This document shows positions 27,416 to 36,762 of a DNA stretch of 64,000 nt, piece after piece. Source of the stretch: Lachnospiraceae bacterium (GTDB taxonomy: Bacteria > Bacillota > Clostridia > Lachnospirales > Lachnospiraceae); the NCBI GenBank assembly GCA_022510745.1, contig JAFLSY010000001.1, positions 297,042 through 361,041 of the forward strand, written 5' to 3'. Position 1 is the first letter of the stretch. Every line of letters begins with the position of its first letter. The translations under genes were made by a program, and so were the position numbers. The notes beneath the pieces were generated by a model. It was given only the letters and a program-made list of their open reading frames with translations. It was not told the DNA's origin and made no database searches.

Positions 27416-27582
27416 ATCTGAGGCACCACTAAGCAAACAATAGGCAGATTTTTACAGCTTTGCGAGCATAGCGCAGCCGGAAATCAACTGTTTGAGCGTA
27501 AGCGAGTTTTGATTTCCGGCTGTAAATAAGCGGCGCAGCAAAAGCTGTTAAAAATCGACGTGTTTGCGGTGGTGCCTCAGAT
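27416..27582. repeat. 167-bp long inverted repeat (MITE-like or giant hairpin)
   Basis: Outer arms ATCTGAGGCACCAC (27416-27429) and GTGGTGCCTCAGAT (27569-27582) pair perfectly. Further pairs are GCAAACA/TGTTTGC (27433-27439 with 27561-27567), an imperfect TTTTTACAGCTTT match, and an inner perfect 14-bp stem CAGCCGGAAATCAA (27474-27487) with TTGATTTCCGGCTG (27509-27522). It sits between convergent genes. It has no coding capacity that I can see and no target-site duplication I can be sure of. It may be a non-autonomous mobile element that also acts as a terminator. Confidence 0.7.
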
Positions 27583-27612
27583 ATATATGAATTTAGCGCA
27601 ATTTATACTTTT

Positions 27613-28518
27613 CTACAGCTTCGGAAGATTCTCCAGTGTGATCACATACGGATGATTGTATACATAGCGGAGATAGTCGGAACTGTTCTGTTCATGGATG
27701 TGGACGGTGTGCCAAGTTAAAAACCAGCACCAGTCCACCTTTTTTTGCGCCAGCAGACCCGGTTCGGGGAGCGGGCCGTTCTCATGGAGACAGCGGGGCA
27801 TGGGTTTGTCCGTTACCGTCTTGATCCAGTTAAAAAGCTCTTCATGGATGCCCTCCACATAGGCGTCCCCACCGATAATATCCACATATTCATCACCGGG
27901 ATACCAGCCTTCGTGCATCTCATGGGAATAACCAAGTACCCAGATTAAGTTGTGTAAGCCATGCATTTCTGTAAATCGCTTATACATCAGGCACCATAAT
28001 TTTTTAAAGGCTTCAGGGCCGCCTTTACCCCACCAGAACCATGCGCCGTCAAACTCATGAAAAGGACGCCAGAGAACGGGGATTTCTTTTTTGCATAATG
28101 CGGAAAGGGCTTCGGCCACGGCGTCCATGTTCTCTAACATACCCTGATGCAGGGCGGTGCCGGGGGTCAAAAGCTCCTCCATATCCACTTCTTCCTTACT
28201 TGAGGGGTAGCCCACGCCATAGGGCGGAATACCCCAGTGCCAGCAGATGGTAACGATGCCGCCTCTTTCGTACCAGGCTATGGCCCTTTCGTTAACGCCT
28301 TCAAAATCATTTTCAATATAATCCAGACCTAGAATGGCAGGCAGCCGGCCACTGGTATTTTTAATATAAGACAATTCATCCCCATGGGTCTGGTCCCTGG
28401 GACATTCCTGTTGACCCGAAAGAATGCCTTTGCCGCTGATAGCCGACAAATAATCAAAAAGCTTTTGGGCAGAGAGCTGTGCGGAAGGATTGGTCAGGCG
28501 CATCTTATTATATTCCAT
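27613..28518 (-). CDS. Cytoplasmic GH26 beta-mannanase or beta-mannosidase-like enzyme
   Basis: A 301-residue glycoside hydrolase without a signal peptide, so intracellular. The acid/base Glu155 lies in WRPFHEFDGAWFWWG and the nucleophile Glu246 in CLHENG. Both segments match the secreted GH26 at 28878. At about 300 residues it is only a catalytic domain. An intracellular GH26 would shorten imported manno-oligosaccharides, for example releasing mannobiose for the epimerase and GH130 enzymes; this role is inferred. AAGGAGA lies 6 bases before the ATG. It is divergent from the large transport operon and shares its 359-base regulatory gap. Confidence 0.9.
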   Translation of the reverse strand: MEYNKMRLTNPSAQLSAQKLFDYLSAISGKGILSGQQECPRDQTHGDELSYIKNTSGRLPAILGLDYIENDFEGVNERAIAWYERGGIVTICWHWGIPPYGVGYPSSKEEVDMEELLTPGTALHQGMLENMDAVAEALSALCKKEIPVLWRPFHEFDGAWFWWGKGGPEAFKKLWCLMYKRFTEMHGLHNLIWVLGYSHEMHEGWYPGDEYVDIIGGDAYVEGIHEELFNWIKTVTDKPMPRCLHENGPLPEPGLLAQKKVDWCWFLTWHTVHIHEQNSSDYLRYVYNHPYVITLENLPKL

Positions 28519-28877
28519 AGGTATCTCCTTATGTATCAGTGTCGTTGTATGGGACAGTATATCATACTAATGAAGTTATGAAAAGCTAATAATACTTAAC
28601 TTAAGTTAAATTAAGCTAAAAATAATTCTTATAAAAGTTAAGTAAAGTTAAAAATGAAGTTAAAAAAACAAAAAAGGTAGAAAAAAACGTTTTTATCAAA
28701 AATTAAGCAAAAGAAACAAAACTAAAAGAAAATAATGAAAATATTGCACAAAAATAATAAAAAAATATTGGCTAAAACGACAAAATGCATAAATTATATT
28801 GAGGTTTATAGTATATTATGGTAAGATATTTTTACAGATTAAAACAACTTAAAAGAACTTAATATCAGGAGTGGACA
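28519..28877. promoter_or_regulatory. AT-rich divergent control region of the two GH26 genes
   Basis: This 359-base gap holds no ORF. A promoter toward the right is TTGAGG (28799-28804), a 17-base spacer and TAAGAT (28822-28827). Candidate operators are the perfect palindromes TTAACTTAAGTTAA (28596-28609) and AAAAACGTTTTT (28683-28694). The latter has the central CG common in LacI-family sites. AGTTAA-like words recur between 28590 and 28670. Confidence 0.5.
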
Positions 28878-30395
28878 ATGAGGAAGAATAAGAGGGTATT
28901 AAGTGTTGGATTAGCGGCCATGCTGGGAGTATGCGCCGCTGGTTGCGCTATCTCGAATGGGGATGCGCCTAAAGACCCCTTTGTCCCGGAAACGGTAGGG
29001 TCCTATGAAGCGGAGGAGGCTGCTTTTACAGGCAATGTGGCAGCGGTCACCAACCCCGGACTGGAAGGTTTTTCCGGAACGGGATATGTGGAAGGCTTTC
29101 GGGATGACGAGGATACCTGTACTTTTCTGGTTTCGATTGCTGAGGACGGTTTCTATGATCTGAATTTTGTCAGTGCCAGCAACGGCGGTGAAAAGCACAA
29201 CTACGTTGCAGTGGACGGTGAGCAGATGGGAACGGTATTTATAGAAGAAACCGGTTTCACCGATTCCGTTTTAAACCGGGTCTATCTGGCGGCCGGAGAG
29301 CATGAGATCAGCTTGAAAAAGTATTGGGGCTATATATCTTTGGACCGGCTGGAGATTCTGACGTCCGAGCCCATAGATGAGGCTATTTATCAGGTGACGG
29401 CAGGACTTTCCAATCCCAATGCCTCCGAGGAAACAAAACGGCTCTACAGCTATCTGTTAGATATATACGGAGAAAAGTTTTTGTCGGGGCAGAACTGTGA
29501 TACCGGGCAGTACGGCAAGGAGTTTCAGGTCATCAAAGAGGCAACGGGCAAGACACCGGCAGTGCTGGGTTTGGATTTTATTGAATACACACCCTCCCGT
29601 GTGGAAAACGGCAGCAGCAGTAAGGCTGTGGAATATGCCATCAATTTTTGGGAGTGCGGCGGTATTGTTACTTTCTGCTGGCACTGGAACGCACCGAGCA
29701 AGTATCTGACAGGACAGTGGTACAGCGGCTTCTATAAGGAATATACCAATATTGATCTGGCCAAGATCATGAACGGCGAGGACCAAGAAGGATATGAGCT
29801 GTTATTAGCGGATATCGATGCCATTGCAGTGCAGCTGCAGAGACTGGAAGACGCAGGAGTCCCCATTCTTTGGCGTCCGCTTCATGAAGCCGGCGGCGGC
29901 TGGTTCTGGTGGGGAGCCTCGGGGCCGGAAGCCTACAAACAGCTTTACATATTGATGCATGATAAGCTTACCAATGAATACGGCCTGGATAATTTGATCT
30001 GGATCTGGAACGGACAGGATGCGGAATGGTATCCGGGAGATGAATATGTGGACATTATCAGCGAGGACATTTATCCCGGTGAGAGAGTATATACTTCACA
30101 GGCTGCTTCTTATTTCAATGCGGCAACCAATTGCAGCACCGAGTATAAGATGGTCTATATGTCAGAGAATGGATGTCTCTTTGACCCGGATTTGGCTCTT
30201 AGAGACGGCGCCATGTGGGGAATGTGGTGTACCTGGGGCGGCGAGTTCGTCGCACAAAACGGCGCATTCTTTAATCTGAGCGAGCAATATACAGAGGAAT
30301 CCATGATGAAGCATGTGTACGAGCACGAAGCGGTCATTACTTTGGATGACCTACCAGATTTTTCGACCTATGAAATCCGTAAGGAATTAAAATAA
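28878..30395 (+). CDS. CBM35-like/GH26 endo-beta-mannanase lipoprotein
   Basis: A 505-residue surface mannanase. The lipobox gives Cys23 (AAGC). A CBM35-like beta-sandwich (about 42-162, opening with YEAEEAAFTGN) should bind mannan. The GH26 domain (about 175-495) has the acid/base Glu337 in WRPLHEAGGGWFWWG and the nucleophile Glu430 in YMSENG. WHWNAP and DIISEDIYPG are further family segments. It is the first gene of a long rightward cluster, 20 bases before the big solute-binding protein, so mannan cutting and uptake are co-expressed. It pairs with the cytoplasmic GH26 on the other side of the shared control region. Confidence 0.93.
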   Translation: MRKNKRVLSVGLAAMLGVCAAGCAISNGDAPKDPFVPETVGSYEAEEAAFTGNVAAVTNPGLEGFSGTGYVEGFRDDEDTCTFLVSIAEDGFYDLNFVSASNGGEKHNYVAVDGEQMGTVFIEETGFTDSVLNRVYLAAGEHEISLKKYWGYISLDRLEILTSEPIDEAIYQVTAGLSNPNASEETKRLYSYLLDIYGEKFLSGQNCDTGQYGKEFQVIKEATGKTPAVLGLDFIEYTPSRVENGSSSKAVEYAINFWECGGIVTFCWHWNAPSKYLTGQWYSGFYKEYTNIDLAKIMNGEDQEGYELLLADIDAIAVQLQRLEDAGVPILWRPLHEAGGGWFWWGASGPEAYKQLYILMHDKLTNEYGLDNLIWIWNGQDAEWYPGDEYVDIISEDIYPGERVYTSQAASYFNAATNCSTEYKMVYMSENGCLFDPDLALRDGAMWGMWCTWGGEFVAQNGAFFNLSEQYTEESMMKHVYEHEAVITLDDLPDFSTYEIRKELK

Positions 30396-30415
30396 GTAAA
30401 GAAAGAGGTAATAGT

Positions 30416-33397
30416 ATGAAACGGAGGGAAACCGGCAAAAAAATCATGGCAATGGTACTGACGGCGGTGATGGCGCTGTCCCTGTTACCGATTACGGAAC
30501 TGGAAACCCAAGCCAAGACAGATCTGCTTATGGATGAATTTGACGATATTATCAGTACCTATAATATCGACGACTCCATTCCGGGTTACAATGCTTACAT
30601 AGCATCCCACAGTGATGCAGCCCGCCCCACTCAGGCAATTGAGGTTCCGGCAAGCGGCTATGTAAGATATGAGGAGAGCGACAAGGAAGCAACCCCTGAG
30701 ATTTATTCCAATTTTGAGGGGATGGCTGGCGACAGCGTGCTGACAAGTGAGGACTCTCTGATCGAATTTGAAGTGGATGTGCCCACAAGCGGCCTCTACA
30801 ATATTTCTGTAGTATATTATCCTGTAGCGGGTAAGAACTCCGATATTCAGAGAAGCGTCTTTGTTGACGGAACGCTTCCTTTTGAAGAATTGTCACTGCT
30901 TACCTTCCCCAGAGTATGGACCACCTATGTGGAGGATTCCTATGTAAATCCTGATGGTGTTACCATCAGAAACTGGACGAAGGACAATCAGGGTAACGAT
31001 GTGAAGCCCAGCATCATAGAAGTGCCGGAGTGGCAGAGCAGATATCTCTATGACAGTGACGGCTATGTTACGGAAGCCCTTTCCATTTATATGGAGGCGG
31101 GTAACCACACTATTTCCATGATTTCTTTAAAGGAGCCCATGCTGATCAACAAGCTGGTTTTAAGCAACGAGGGCGAGGTAAAGAGTTATGAGGAAGTAAA
31201 GGCGGCATGGGATGCCGCAGGTGCCGTGGATACTGCAGGTACGTTGATCACCATCGAAGGTGAGTATGCCACCAAGACTTCTTCCCAGATGCTCTATCCT
31301 CAGCAGGATCAGTCATCTCCCTCCGTATCACCTTCCAGCTCCAAGGAACTTCTTAACAATACCATCGGTGGTAATTCCTGGAGATTGGTAGGACAGTGGA
31401 TCGAATGGGATTTTGAGGTGCCGGAATCCGGCTATTACAATATTTCTTTATATGACAGACAGAATTTCTCAAGAGGTATTCATGTTTCCAGACGTATCAC
31501 TATCGACGGAGTAGTACCTTTTGCGGAAATGTCCAGCTATGCTTTTGACTATTCTCAGACATGGAGAGAGGACGTTATCAGCGATGCAAACGGCGTTCCC
31601 TACAGCTTCTATTTAGAGGCCGGTCATCACACCATTCGTATGGAGGTAGTTCTGGGTGAATTTTCCGAGATAGTAGGTCTGGTAGAGGATTCCGTACAGC
31701 AGCTGAACAGTATTTACAGACAGGTCATCAAGGTGACCGGCGTTGCACCTGATACCTACCGTGATTATCAGCTGGCAGCTACTTTGCCTGAACTGCATGG
31801 TGAGCTGGTAGAGGCAAGGGATACTTTGAATCAGGCCATCGTGATGTTGGAGGCAGTAGCAGGTAAGAATACCGATAAAAAGGCAGTGCTTCTGACCATG
31901 CGTGACCAGCTGGACGATCTGATTGCGGATGAAGAGTATTTCGTGAGAACGATTTCTTCTTATAAAGTAAATGTCAGGGCTCTGGGTACCTGGATCACAC
32001 AGGTTATCAGTCAGCCCCTGCAGATAGACCGTATCAATATTTATTCTCCGGGTACGAATATCAAATACGCAAAGACCTCTTTCTTTGATGCGGCAGGTTA
32101 TGAGATGCAGAGATTGTTTTACTCTTTCATTATTGACTATAACAACATCGGAAGCGTGAGCGAGGATAAAAATGCTGAAGCCATAACCCTGTGGGTAGGT
32201 TCCGGACGTGATCAGGCGAATGTTATCAAGTCCCTGATCGATGAAAGCTTTACCAACGAAACCGGAATCAGTGTCAATGTACAGTTGGTAGATATGTCCA
32301 CGCTGCTGAAAGCGACTTTGGTAGGAGAGGGCCCCGATGTGGCGATCCAGGTGGCAAACACCAACGGTATTGCCGGTGCGGTTCTCACTACCGGTAACGA
32401 TACGCCCGTCAACTACGGTATCCGCCATGCGGTGCTGGATCTTACCCAGTTTAGTGACTATGAGGAAGTGGCGGCCAGATTCCCCGCTGCTGCAAATACA
32501 CAGTTTACTTATGACGGAGCGGCTTATGCACTGCCGGAAACCATCACCTATCCGGTTATGTTCTACCGCAAGGATATCCTGGCGGAAATCGGCTTGGAGG
32601 TTCCTACAACTTGGGATGAGGTAAAAGTGGCAATGACCGTGCTGGCGAAGAACCAGATGGAATTCGGTATGTTGGCTACCGAACAGCTTTTCGCATCCCT
32701 GCTCTATCAAAACGGCGGCTCCTATTATAATGAAGACGGTACCGCATCCGCATTGGATTCCGATATTGCGGTAAGTGTTTTCAAAGATTTCTGTGAATAT
32801 TACACGGACTACAAGCTGGATAAGGAAACCAGCGTGGAAGAGCGTTTCCGTACCGGCGAGTGTCCCATCATCATAGCGGACTACACGGATTATAACAACT
32901 TTGCCGTATCCGCACCGGATATTGCGGGACTGTGGAGCTTCACCCAGATTCCCGGTACGGTACAGGAGGACGGCAGGGTGGATCATTCCGTAGCCAGCAC
33001 GGGTCTTGCCTGCATGATCATGGCGGATACCGATCATCCGGACGCAAGCTGGGAGTTCATAAAGTGGTGGACCAGTGCAGAAACCCAGACCCAGTACGGA
33101 CGAGAAATGGAAGGTCTGATGGGATCCGCGGCGAGAGTGCCTACCGCAAATTATGAAGCTTTCCAGAATATGCCTTGGCCGGTGGATGACTTTGAGGCAC
33201 TTCAGGCATCCATGGAATGGGTACAGGGTATTCCTCAGGTGCCCGGCGGCTACTATTCCTGGCGTAATGTATACAATGCGTTCTACATGGTGGTCAACAA
33301 TCCGGATACCTCCCTGCCGAGGGAAGAATTGATGGATAAAGTTATCTATATTAATGCAGAGATCGACTACAAGCGCGAAGAGCTTGAGTTGAATTGA
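30416..33397 (+). CDS. Giant extracellular solute-binding protein with two N-terminal carbohydrate-binding-like modules
   Basis: A 993-residue secreted protein. The signal peptide is near 1-34 with a possible cut after TQA, and there is no lipobox. Residues about 65-250 and 275-425 are two related beta-sandwich modules resembling CBM35/CBM6 folds, both with a VPxSGxYNIS motif and a VDG/IDG-xxPF motif. Residues about 430-580 look helical and may be a spacer. From residue 590 on there is a family-1 ABC sugar-binding protein (ITLWVGSGRD, GPDVAIQ, YALPETITYPVMFYRKD). It probably feeds oligosaccharides to the permeases encoded next. How it is held at the surface is unclear. Fusion of binding modules to the transporter receptor is unusual. 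Confidence 0.85.
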   Translation: MKRRETGKKIMAMVLTAVMALSLLPITELETQAKTDLLMDEFDDIISTYNIDDSIPGYNAYIASHSDAARPTQAIEVPASGYVRYEESDKEATPEIYSNFEGMAGDSVLTSEDSLIEFEVDVPTSGLYNISVVYYPVAGKNSDIQRSVFVDGTLPFEELSLLTFPRVWTTYVEDSYVNPDGVTIRNWTKDNQGNDVKPSIIEVPEWQSRYLYDSDGYVTEALSIYMEAGNHTISMISLKEPMLINKLVLSNEGEVKSYEEVKAAWDAAGAVDTAGTLITIEGEYATKTSSQMLYPQQDQSSPSVSPSSSKELLNNTIGGNSWRLVGQWIEWDFEVPESGYYNISLYDRQNFSRGIHVSRRITIDGVVPFAEMSSYAFDYSQTWREDVISDANGVPYSFYLEAGHHTIRMEVVLGEFSEIVGLVEDSVQQLNSIYRQVIKVTGVAPDTYRDYQLAATLPELHGELVEARDTLNQAIVMLEAVAGKNTDKKAVLLTMRDQLDDLIADEEYFVRTISSYKVNVRALGTWITQVISQPLQIDRINIYSPGTNIKYAKTSFFDAAGYEMQRLFYSFIIDYNNIGSVSEDKNAEAITLWVGSGRDQANVIKSLIDESFTNETGISVNVQLVDMSTLLKATLVGEGPDVAIQVANTNGIAGAVLTTGNDTPVNYGIRHAVLDLTQFSDYEEVAARFPAAANTQFTYDGAAYALPETITYPVMFYRKDILAEIGLEVPTTWDEVKVAMTVLAKNQMEFGMLATEQLFASLLYQNGGSYYNEDGTASALDSDIAVSVFKDFCEYYTDYKLDKETSVEERFRTGECPIIIADYTDYNNFAVSAPDIAGLWSFTQIPGTVQEDGRVDHSVASTGLACMIMADTDHPDASWEFIKWWTSAETQTQYGREMEGLMGSAARVPTANYEAFQNMPWPVDDFEALQASMEWVQGIPQVPGGYYSWRNVYNAFYMVVNNPDTSLPREELMDKVIYINAEIDYKREELELN

Positions 33398-33412
33398 TAG
33401 AAGGAGGAAACA

Positions 33413-34357
33413 ATGGCTGAACAAGTAACAGTATCCCAGGAAGCGTTGGACATTGCGAAAAAGCAGGCCACGCTCGGGTATCGGATTAAAAGAAACAAAG
33501 CATGCTATTTTATGCTGGCACCTTACTTTATCTTGTTTTTCTTCTTCACCGTGCTGCCGGTAGTAATGAGTGTGGCTTTCAGCTTTACCTATTATAATAT
33601 GTTGGAGCTGCCTGAGTTTATCGGATGGAAGAATTACATTAAACTGTTTTTGGAGGACGATATATTCCTGACATCCTTAAAGAACACCTTGATCTTAGCG
33701 GTTGTAACAGGACCTGTCAGCTATTTCCTGTGTCTGCTCTTTGCATGGATCATCAATGAGTTTAAGGGCTGGCTGCGTGCTTTCCTGACTCTGATCTTCT
33801 ATGCGCCGAGTATCTGCGGTAATGCATACGTGGTTTGGCAGCTGATCCTTTCCGGTGACCGTTACGGTTACTTAAACGGTTTCCTCATGAAGTTAGGAGT
33901 CTTGGATGAAGCGATCATCTGGATGAAAACGGAAAAATACGTATTGCCCATGCTGATTGTGGTACAGTTGTGGCTGAGTCTCGGTACCGGCTTCCTTTCC
34001 TTTATTGCCGGTCTGCAGACCGTAGATAAATCTCTGTACGAAGCGGCGGCTTTGGACGGTGTCAAGAACCGCTGGCAGGAACTGTGGTATGTAACGCTTC
34101 CGGCCATGAAACCGCAGTTGATGTTCGGTGCGGTTATGCAGATCACCCAGTCCTTTGCCATTGCGGATGTATCCATCCAGCTGGCCGGTAACCCGTCAGT
34201 CAACTATTCAGGTGCCACGGTGGTTACCCACTTGTTGGACTACGGTACCGTCCGATTTGAAATGGGTTATGCTTCGGCGATTGCAACAGTGCTGTTCCTG
34301 CTGATGGTGGGTAGCAATATGTTGGTACAGAAACTGTTAAGGAGGGTGGGAGAATAA
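33413..34357 (+). CDS. ABC sugar transporter permease, first pair, MalF-type
   Basis: A 314-residue membrane protein with six predicted helices and the cytoplasmic EAA loop EAAALDGVKNRWQELWYVTLP, which contacts the ATPase. An N-terminal 40-residue cytoplasmic tail precedes the first helix. It is probably the partner of the solute-binding protein 15 bases upstream and of the permease that overlaps its last base. AGAAGGAGG precedes the start. No ATP-binding subunit is encoded in the window. Confidence 0.92.
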   Translation: MAEQVTVSQEALDIAKKQATLGYRIKRNKACYFMLAPYFILFFFFTVLPVVMSVAFSFTYYNMLELPEFIGWKNYIKLFLEDDIFLTSLKNTLILAVVTGPVSYFLCLLFAWIINEFKGWLRAFLTLIFYAPSICGNAYVVWQLILSGDRYGYLNGFLMKLGVLDEAIIWMKTEKYVLPMLIVVQLWLSLGTGFLSFIAGLQTVDKSLYEAAALDGVKNRWQELWYVTLPAMKPQLMFGAVMQITQSFAIADVSIQLAGNPSVNYSGATVVTHLLDYGTVRFEMGYASAIATVLFLLMVGSNMLVQKLLRRVGE

Positions 34358-35259
34358 TGAAAAAAGAAAAAGATTATTTGAAGCCCTACAAGAAGAGGCG
34401 TTTCTTCAAGCCCAAGGAGAAGAAGCTGAACCGCTCTATGGCCGGAAATACATTGCTCTTTGTGATAATGACCATCTGCGGTGTAGCTATGATACTTCCT
34501 CTGGTTATGGTTATCAACAACTGTTTAAAACCTTTGGATGAATTATATCAGTTCCCGCCCAAAATTTTTGTGCGGAATCCTACTTTGGAGAACTTCTCGG
34601 ATTTGTTCACATTGATGAACGATTCCTGGGTGCCTTTCTCCAGATACATACTAAATACCATTATCATAACGGGCGGCGGTATGGTAGGTCACGTTATTAT
34701 TGCATCCCTGGCCGCATATCCGTTAGCAAAGCACACTTTCCCCGGAAAGAATATTCTTTTCCAGATGGTTGTGCTCTCCATGATGTTCTCATGGACCGTT
34801 ACACAGACACCCCAGTACATGATCATTTCATGGCTGCATATCAACAACTCCTATCTGGCATTGATACTGCCGGCCTGCTCGTTCGGTATGGGTCTTTACC
34901 TGATGAAGCAGTTTATGGAGCAGCTGCCTGATTCCCTGATGGAGTCGGCCAGATTGGACGGAGCGAATGAATGGGGTATTTTCTGGCAGATCGTAATGCC
35001 TAACGTAAAACCTGCATGGCTGACGCTGGCTATCTTCCAGTTCCAGCAGATGTGGGCCAACACCGGCAGCACCTTCCTGCGCGATGAGCAGTTAAAGCCC
35101 CTGCAGTACTCCCTGCAGCAGATTTCCGCAGGCGGTATGGCCAGAGCGGGTGCGGCGGCAGCCGTTACCTTTATCATAGCGGCAGTGCCCATCACTTTCT
35201 TCTTGATCTGTCAGAAGAATGTCTTGGAAACCATGACATCATCCGGTATGAAAGACTAA
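34357..35259 (+). CDS. ABC sugar transporter permease, first pair, MalG-type
   Basis: A 300-residue membrane protein with six helices and the EAA loop ESARLDGANEWGIFWQIVMP. Its ATG shares one base with the upstream stop (TAATG), so the pair is translationally coupled. It forms the second half of the first permease heterodimer. The lysine-rich N-terminus (KPYKKRRFFKPKEKK) is cytoplasmic. The NHL-repeat gene starts 15 bases downstream. Confidence 0.92.
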   Translation: MKKEKDYLKPYKKRRFFKPKEKKLNRSMAGNTLLFVIMTICGVAMILPLVMVINNCLKPLDELYQFPPKIFVRNPTLENFSDLFTLMNDSWVPFSRYILNTIIITGGGMVGHVIIASLAAYPLAKHTFPGKNILFQMVVLSMMFSWTVTQTPQYMIISWLHINNSYLALILPACSFGMGLYLMKQFMEQLPDSLMESARLDGANEWGIFWQIVMPNVKPAWLTLAIFQFQQMWANTGSTFLRDEQLKPLQYSLQQISAGGMARAGAAAAVTFIIAAVPITFFLICQKNVLETMTSSGMKD

Positions 35260-35274
35260 CGGGAGGGATAGGAA

Positions 35275-36762
35275 ATGAAAAGATTCATACAATTACGAAA
35301 ATTCATATCTCTCTGCATGGCAGTGGCGGTTTTGGTACTGGCAGCGGGAGAGGAAGTATATGCAACCTCTCTTCCCTATGATACTTATAATTACGATTAC
35401 CGGGAGTACATCCACTATACGCCGGCAGCTTATGTTCCGGCTAGCGAGATAGGCGGAGAGGACTTTACTTACAACGGAGAACCGGTAGGCAGATTCGTAT
35501 CGCCTCAGGATCTGTGTAAGGCGGATGACGGAGAAATCTATGTGGCGGATACGGGCAACAACCGTATCGTGGTGCTTAATAATTCCATGAGCGAGGTAGT
35601 GAACATTATCACCACCTTTGACAATAACGGTTCAGAGGATTCCTTTAACCAGCCCTACGGCGTCTGCGTATCCGAGAATGGACAGATCTATGTAGCCGAC
35701 TCCCAGAATCACAGGGTAGTAGTATTGGAAAAGGACGGCACGCTGGTAAAGATTGTAGCCAATCCTCAGTCGGAAAGTTTGGATGATAACTATGTATTCA
35801 CCCCGTTAAAGGTGACGGTGGACTATGCGGACAGAATCTATGTTATCGCACTGAACATGTTCGAAGGTATCATGGTATTTGAAACGGACGGAAGCTTCTC
35901 CAGTTTCTTCGGTACCATCAAGGTAGAGATCAGTCTCTGGGATAAGTTCTGGAAGAGAATCGCAACCAAAGAAGAACGTACCCAGCAGCAGTTATATATT
36001 CCTACCGAGTTTACCGGTATTGACATCGATCCCGATGGCTTTGTATATGCTTCCAATATTGACGCCACCGGCGTACAGGGTGTCAGGAGACTGAATCCCA
36101 GAGGCGAGGACGTTATCAAGAAAGGTGAAAACAAAAATGTGGGCGGCGACCTGCAGATTGACGGTACTACCGATTATGCGGGACCTTCCCAGTTTACGGA
36201 TGTGGTTTACCGCAGTGACGGTATTTACTCCTGTCTGGACCGTAAGAGGGGCAGAATCTTTACCTACGACCACGAGGGCAATCTGCTCTATATCTTCGGC
36301 GGTCTGGGAACCCAGATGGGAACGTTCCAGCTGCCTGTAGCAGTAGAGGATATCGGTGGCAGGATCGTGGTATTGGACGCGACCAAGGCTAAGATCATCA
36401 GCTTTGAAGTCACGGAGTACGGTCGTCTGATCAATGAAGCCGTAGCCCTGCGCTTTGACGGTGACGAAGCCGAAGCGGTAGCACTCTGGCAGAGGGTATT
36501 GGAACTGGATGAGAATAACGAGCTGGCCAATACCGGTATCGGTAAGGCTTACCTTACCGCAGGGGACTATGTGCAGGCTATGAAATACTTAAAACTGGGT
36601 ATGAACAGGGATTATTATTCCATTGCCTATAGACGTTACCGTAATGCATTCCTAACACAAAATGCAAGTTATTTCCTGACAGGTATTTTAATCTTGATCG
36701 TTGTGGTAACGGTTGCTAAGAAAGTCATGAGGAAAAAGAAGGGAGGCGGCCTGAATGAGTAA
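35275..36762 (+). CDS. Exported NHL-repeat protein with TPR-like region and C-terminal membrane anchor
   Basis: A 495-residue protein. A signal peptide (about 1-31, ending near VYATS) leads to an NHL-type beta-propeller (about 65-385). Repeats such as EIYVADTGNNRIVVL and QIYVADSQNHRVVVL are clear. A short TPR-like helical part (about 395-460, AVALWQRVLELDENNELANTGIGKAY) precedes a helix at 463-483 and a basic tail (KKVMRKKKGGG). The topology places the propeller outside the membrane. Propellers of this type bind proteins or glycans, so it may scaffold the uptake complex; this is inference. Its end overlaps the YIP1 gene by 8 bases. Confidence 0.85.
   Translation: MKRFIQLRKFISLCMAVAVLVLAAGEEVYATSLPYDTYNYDYREYIHYTPAAYVPASEIGGEDFTYNGEPVGRFVSPQDLCKADDGEIYVADTGNNRIVVLNNSMSEVVNIITTFDNNGSEDSFNQPYGVCVSENGQIYVADSQNHRVVVLEKDGTLVKIVANPQSESLDDNYVFTPLKVTVDYADRIYVIALNMFEGIMVFETDGSFSSFFGTIKVEISLWDKFWKRIATKEERTQQQLYIPTEFTGIDIDPDGFVYASNIDATGVQGVRRLNPRGEDVIKKGENKNVGGDLQIDGTTDYAGPSQFTDVVYRSDGIYSCLDRKRGRIFTYDHEGNLLYIFGGLGTQMGTFQLPVAVEDIGGRIVVLDATKAKIISFEVTEYGRLINEAVALRFDGDEAEAVALWQRVLELDENNELANTGIGKAYLTAGDYVQAMKYLKLGMNRDYYSIAYRRYRNAFLTQNASYFLTGILILIVVVTVAKKVMRKKKGGGLNE

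Noticed and set aside
31613..33424. A 603-codon open frame on the minus strand opposite the giant solute-binding protein
   Set aside because: It is a mirror of strong plus-strand coding, has Cys/His/Ile-rich unnatural composition and no matching domain or ribosome-binding site. The plus-strand protein is clearly real.
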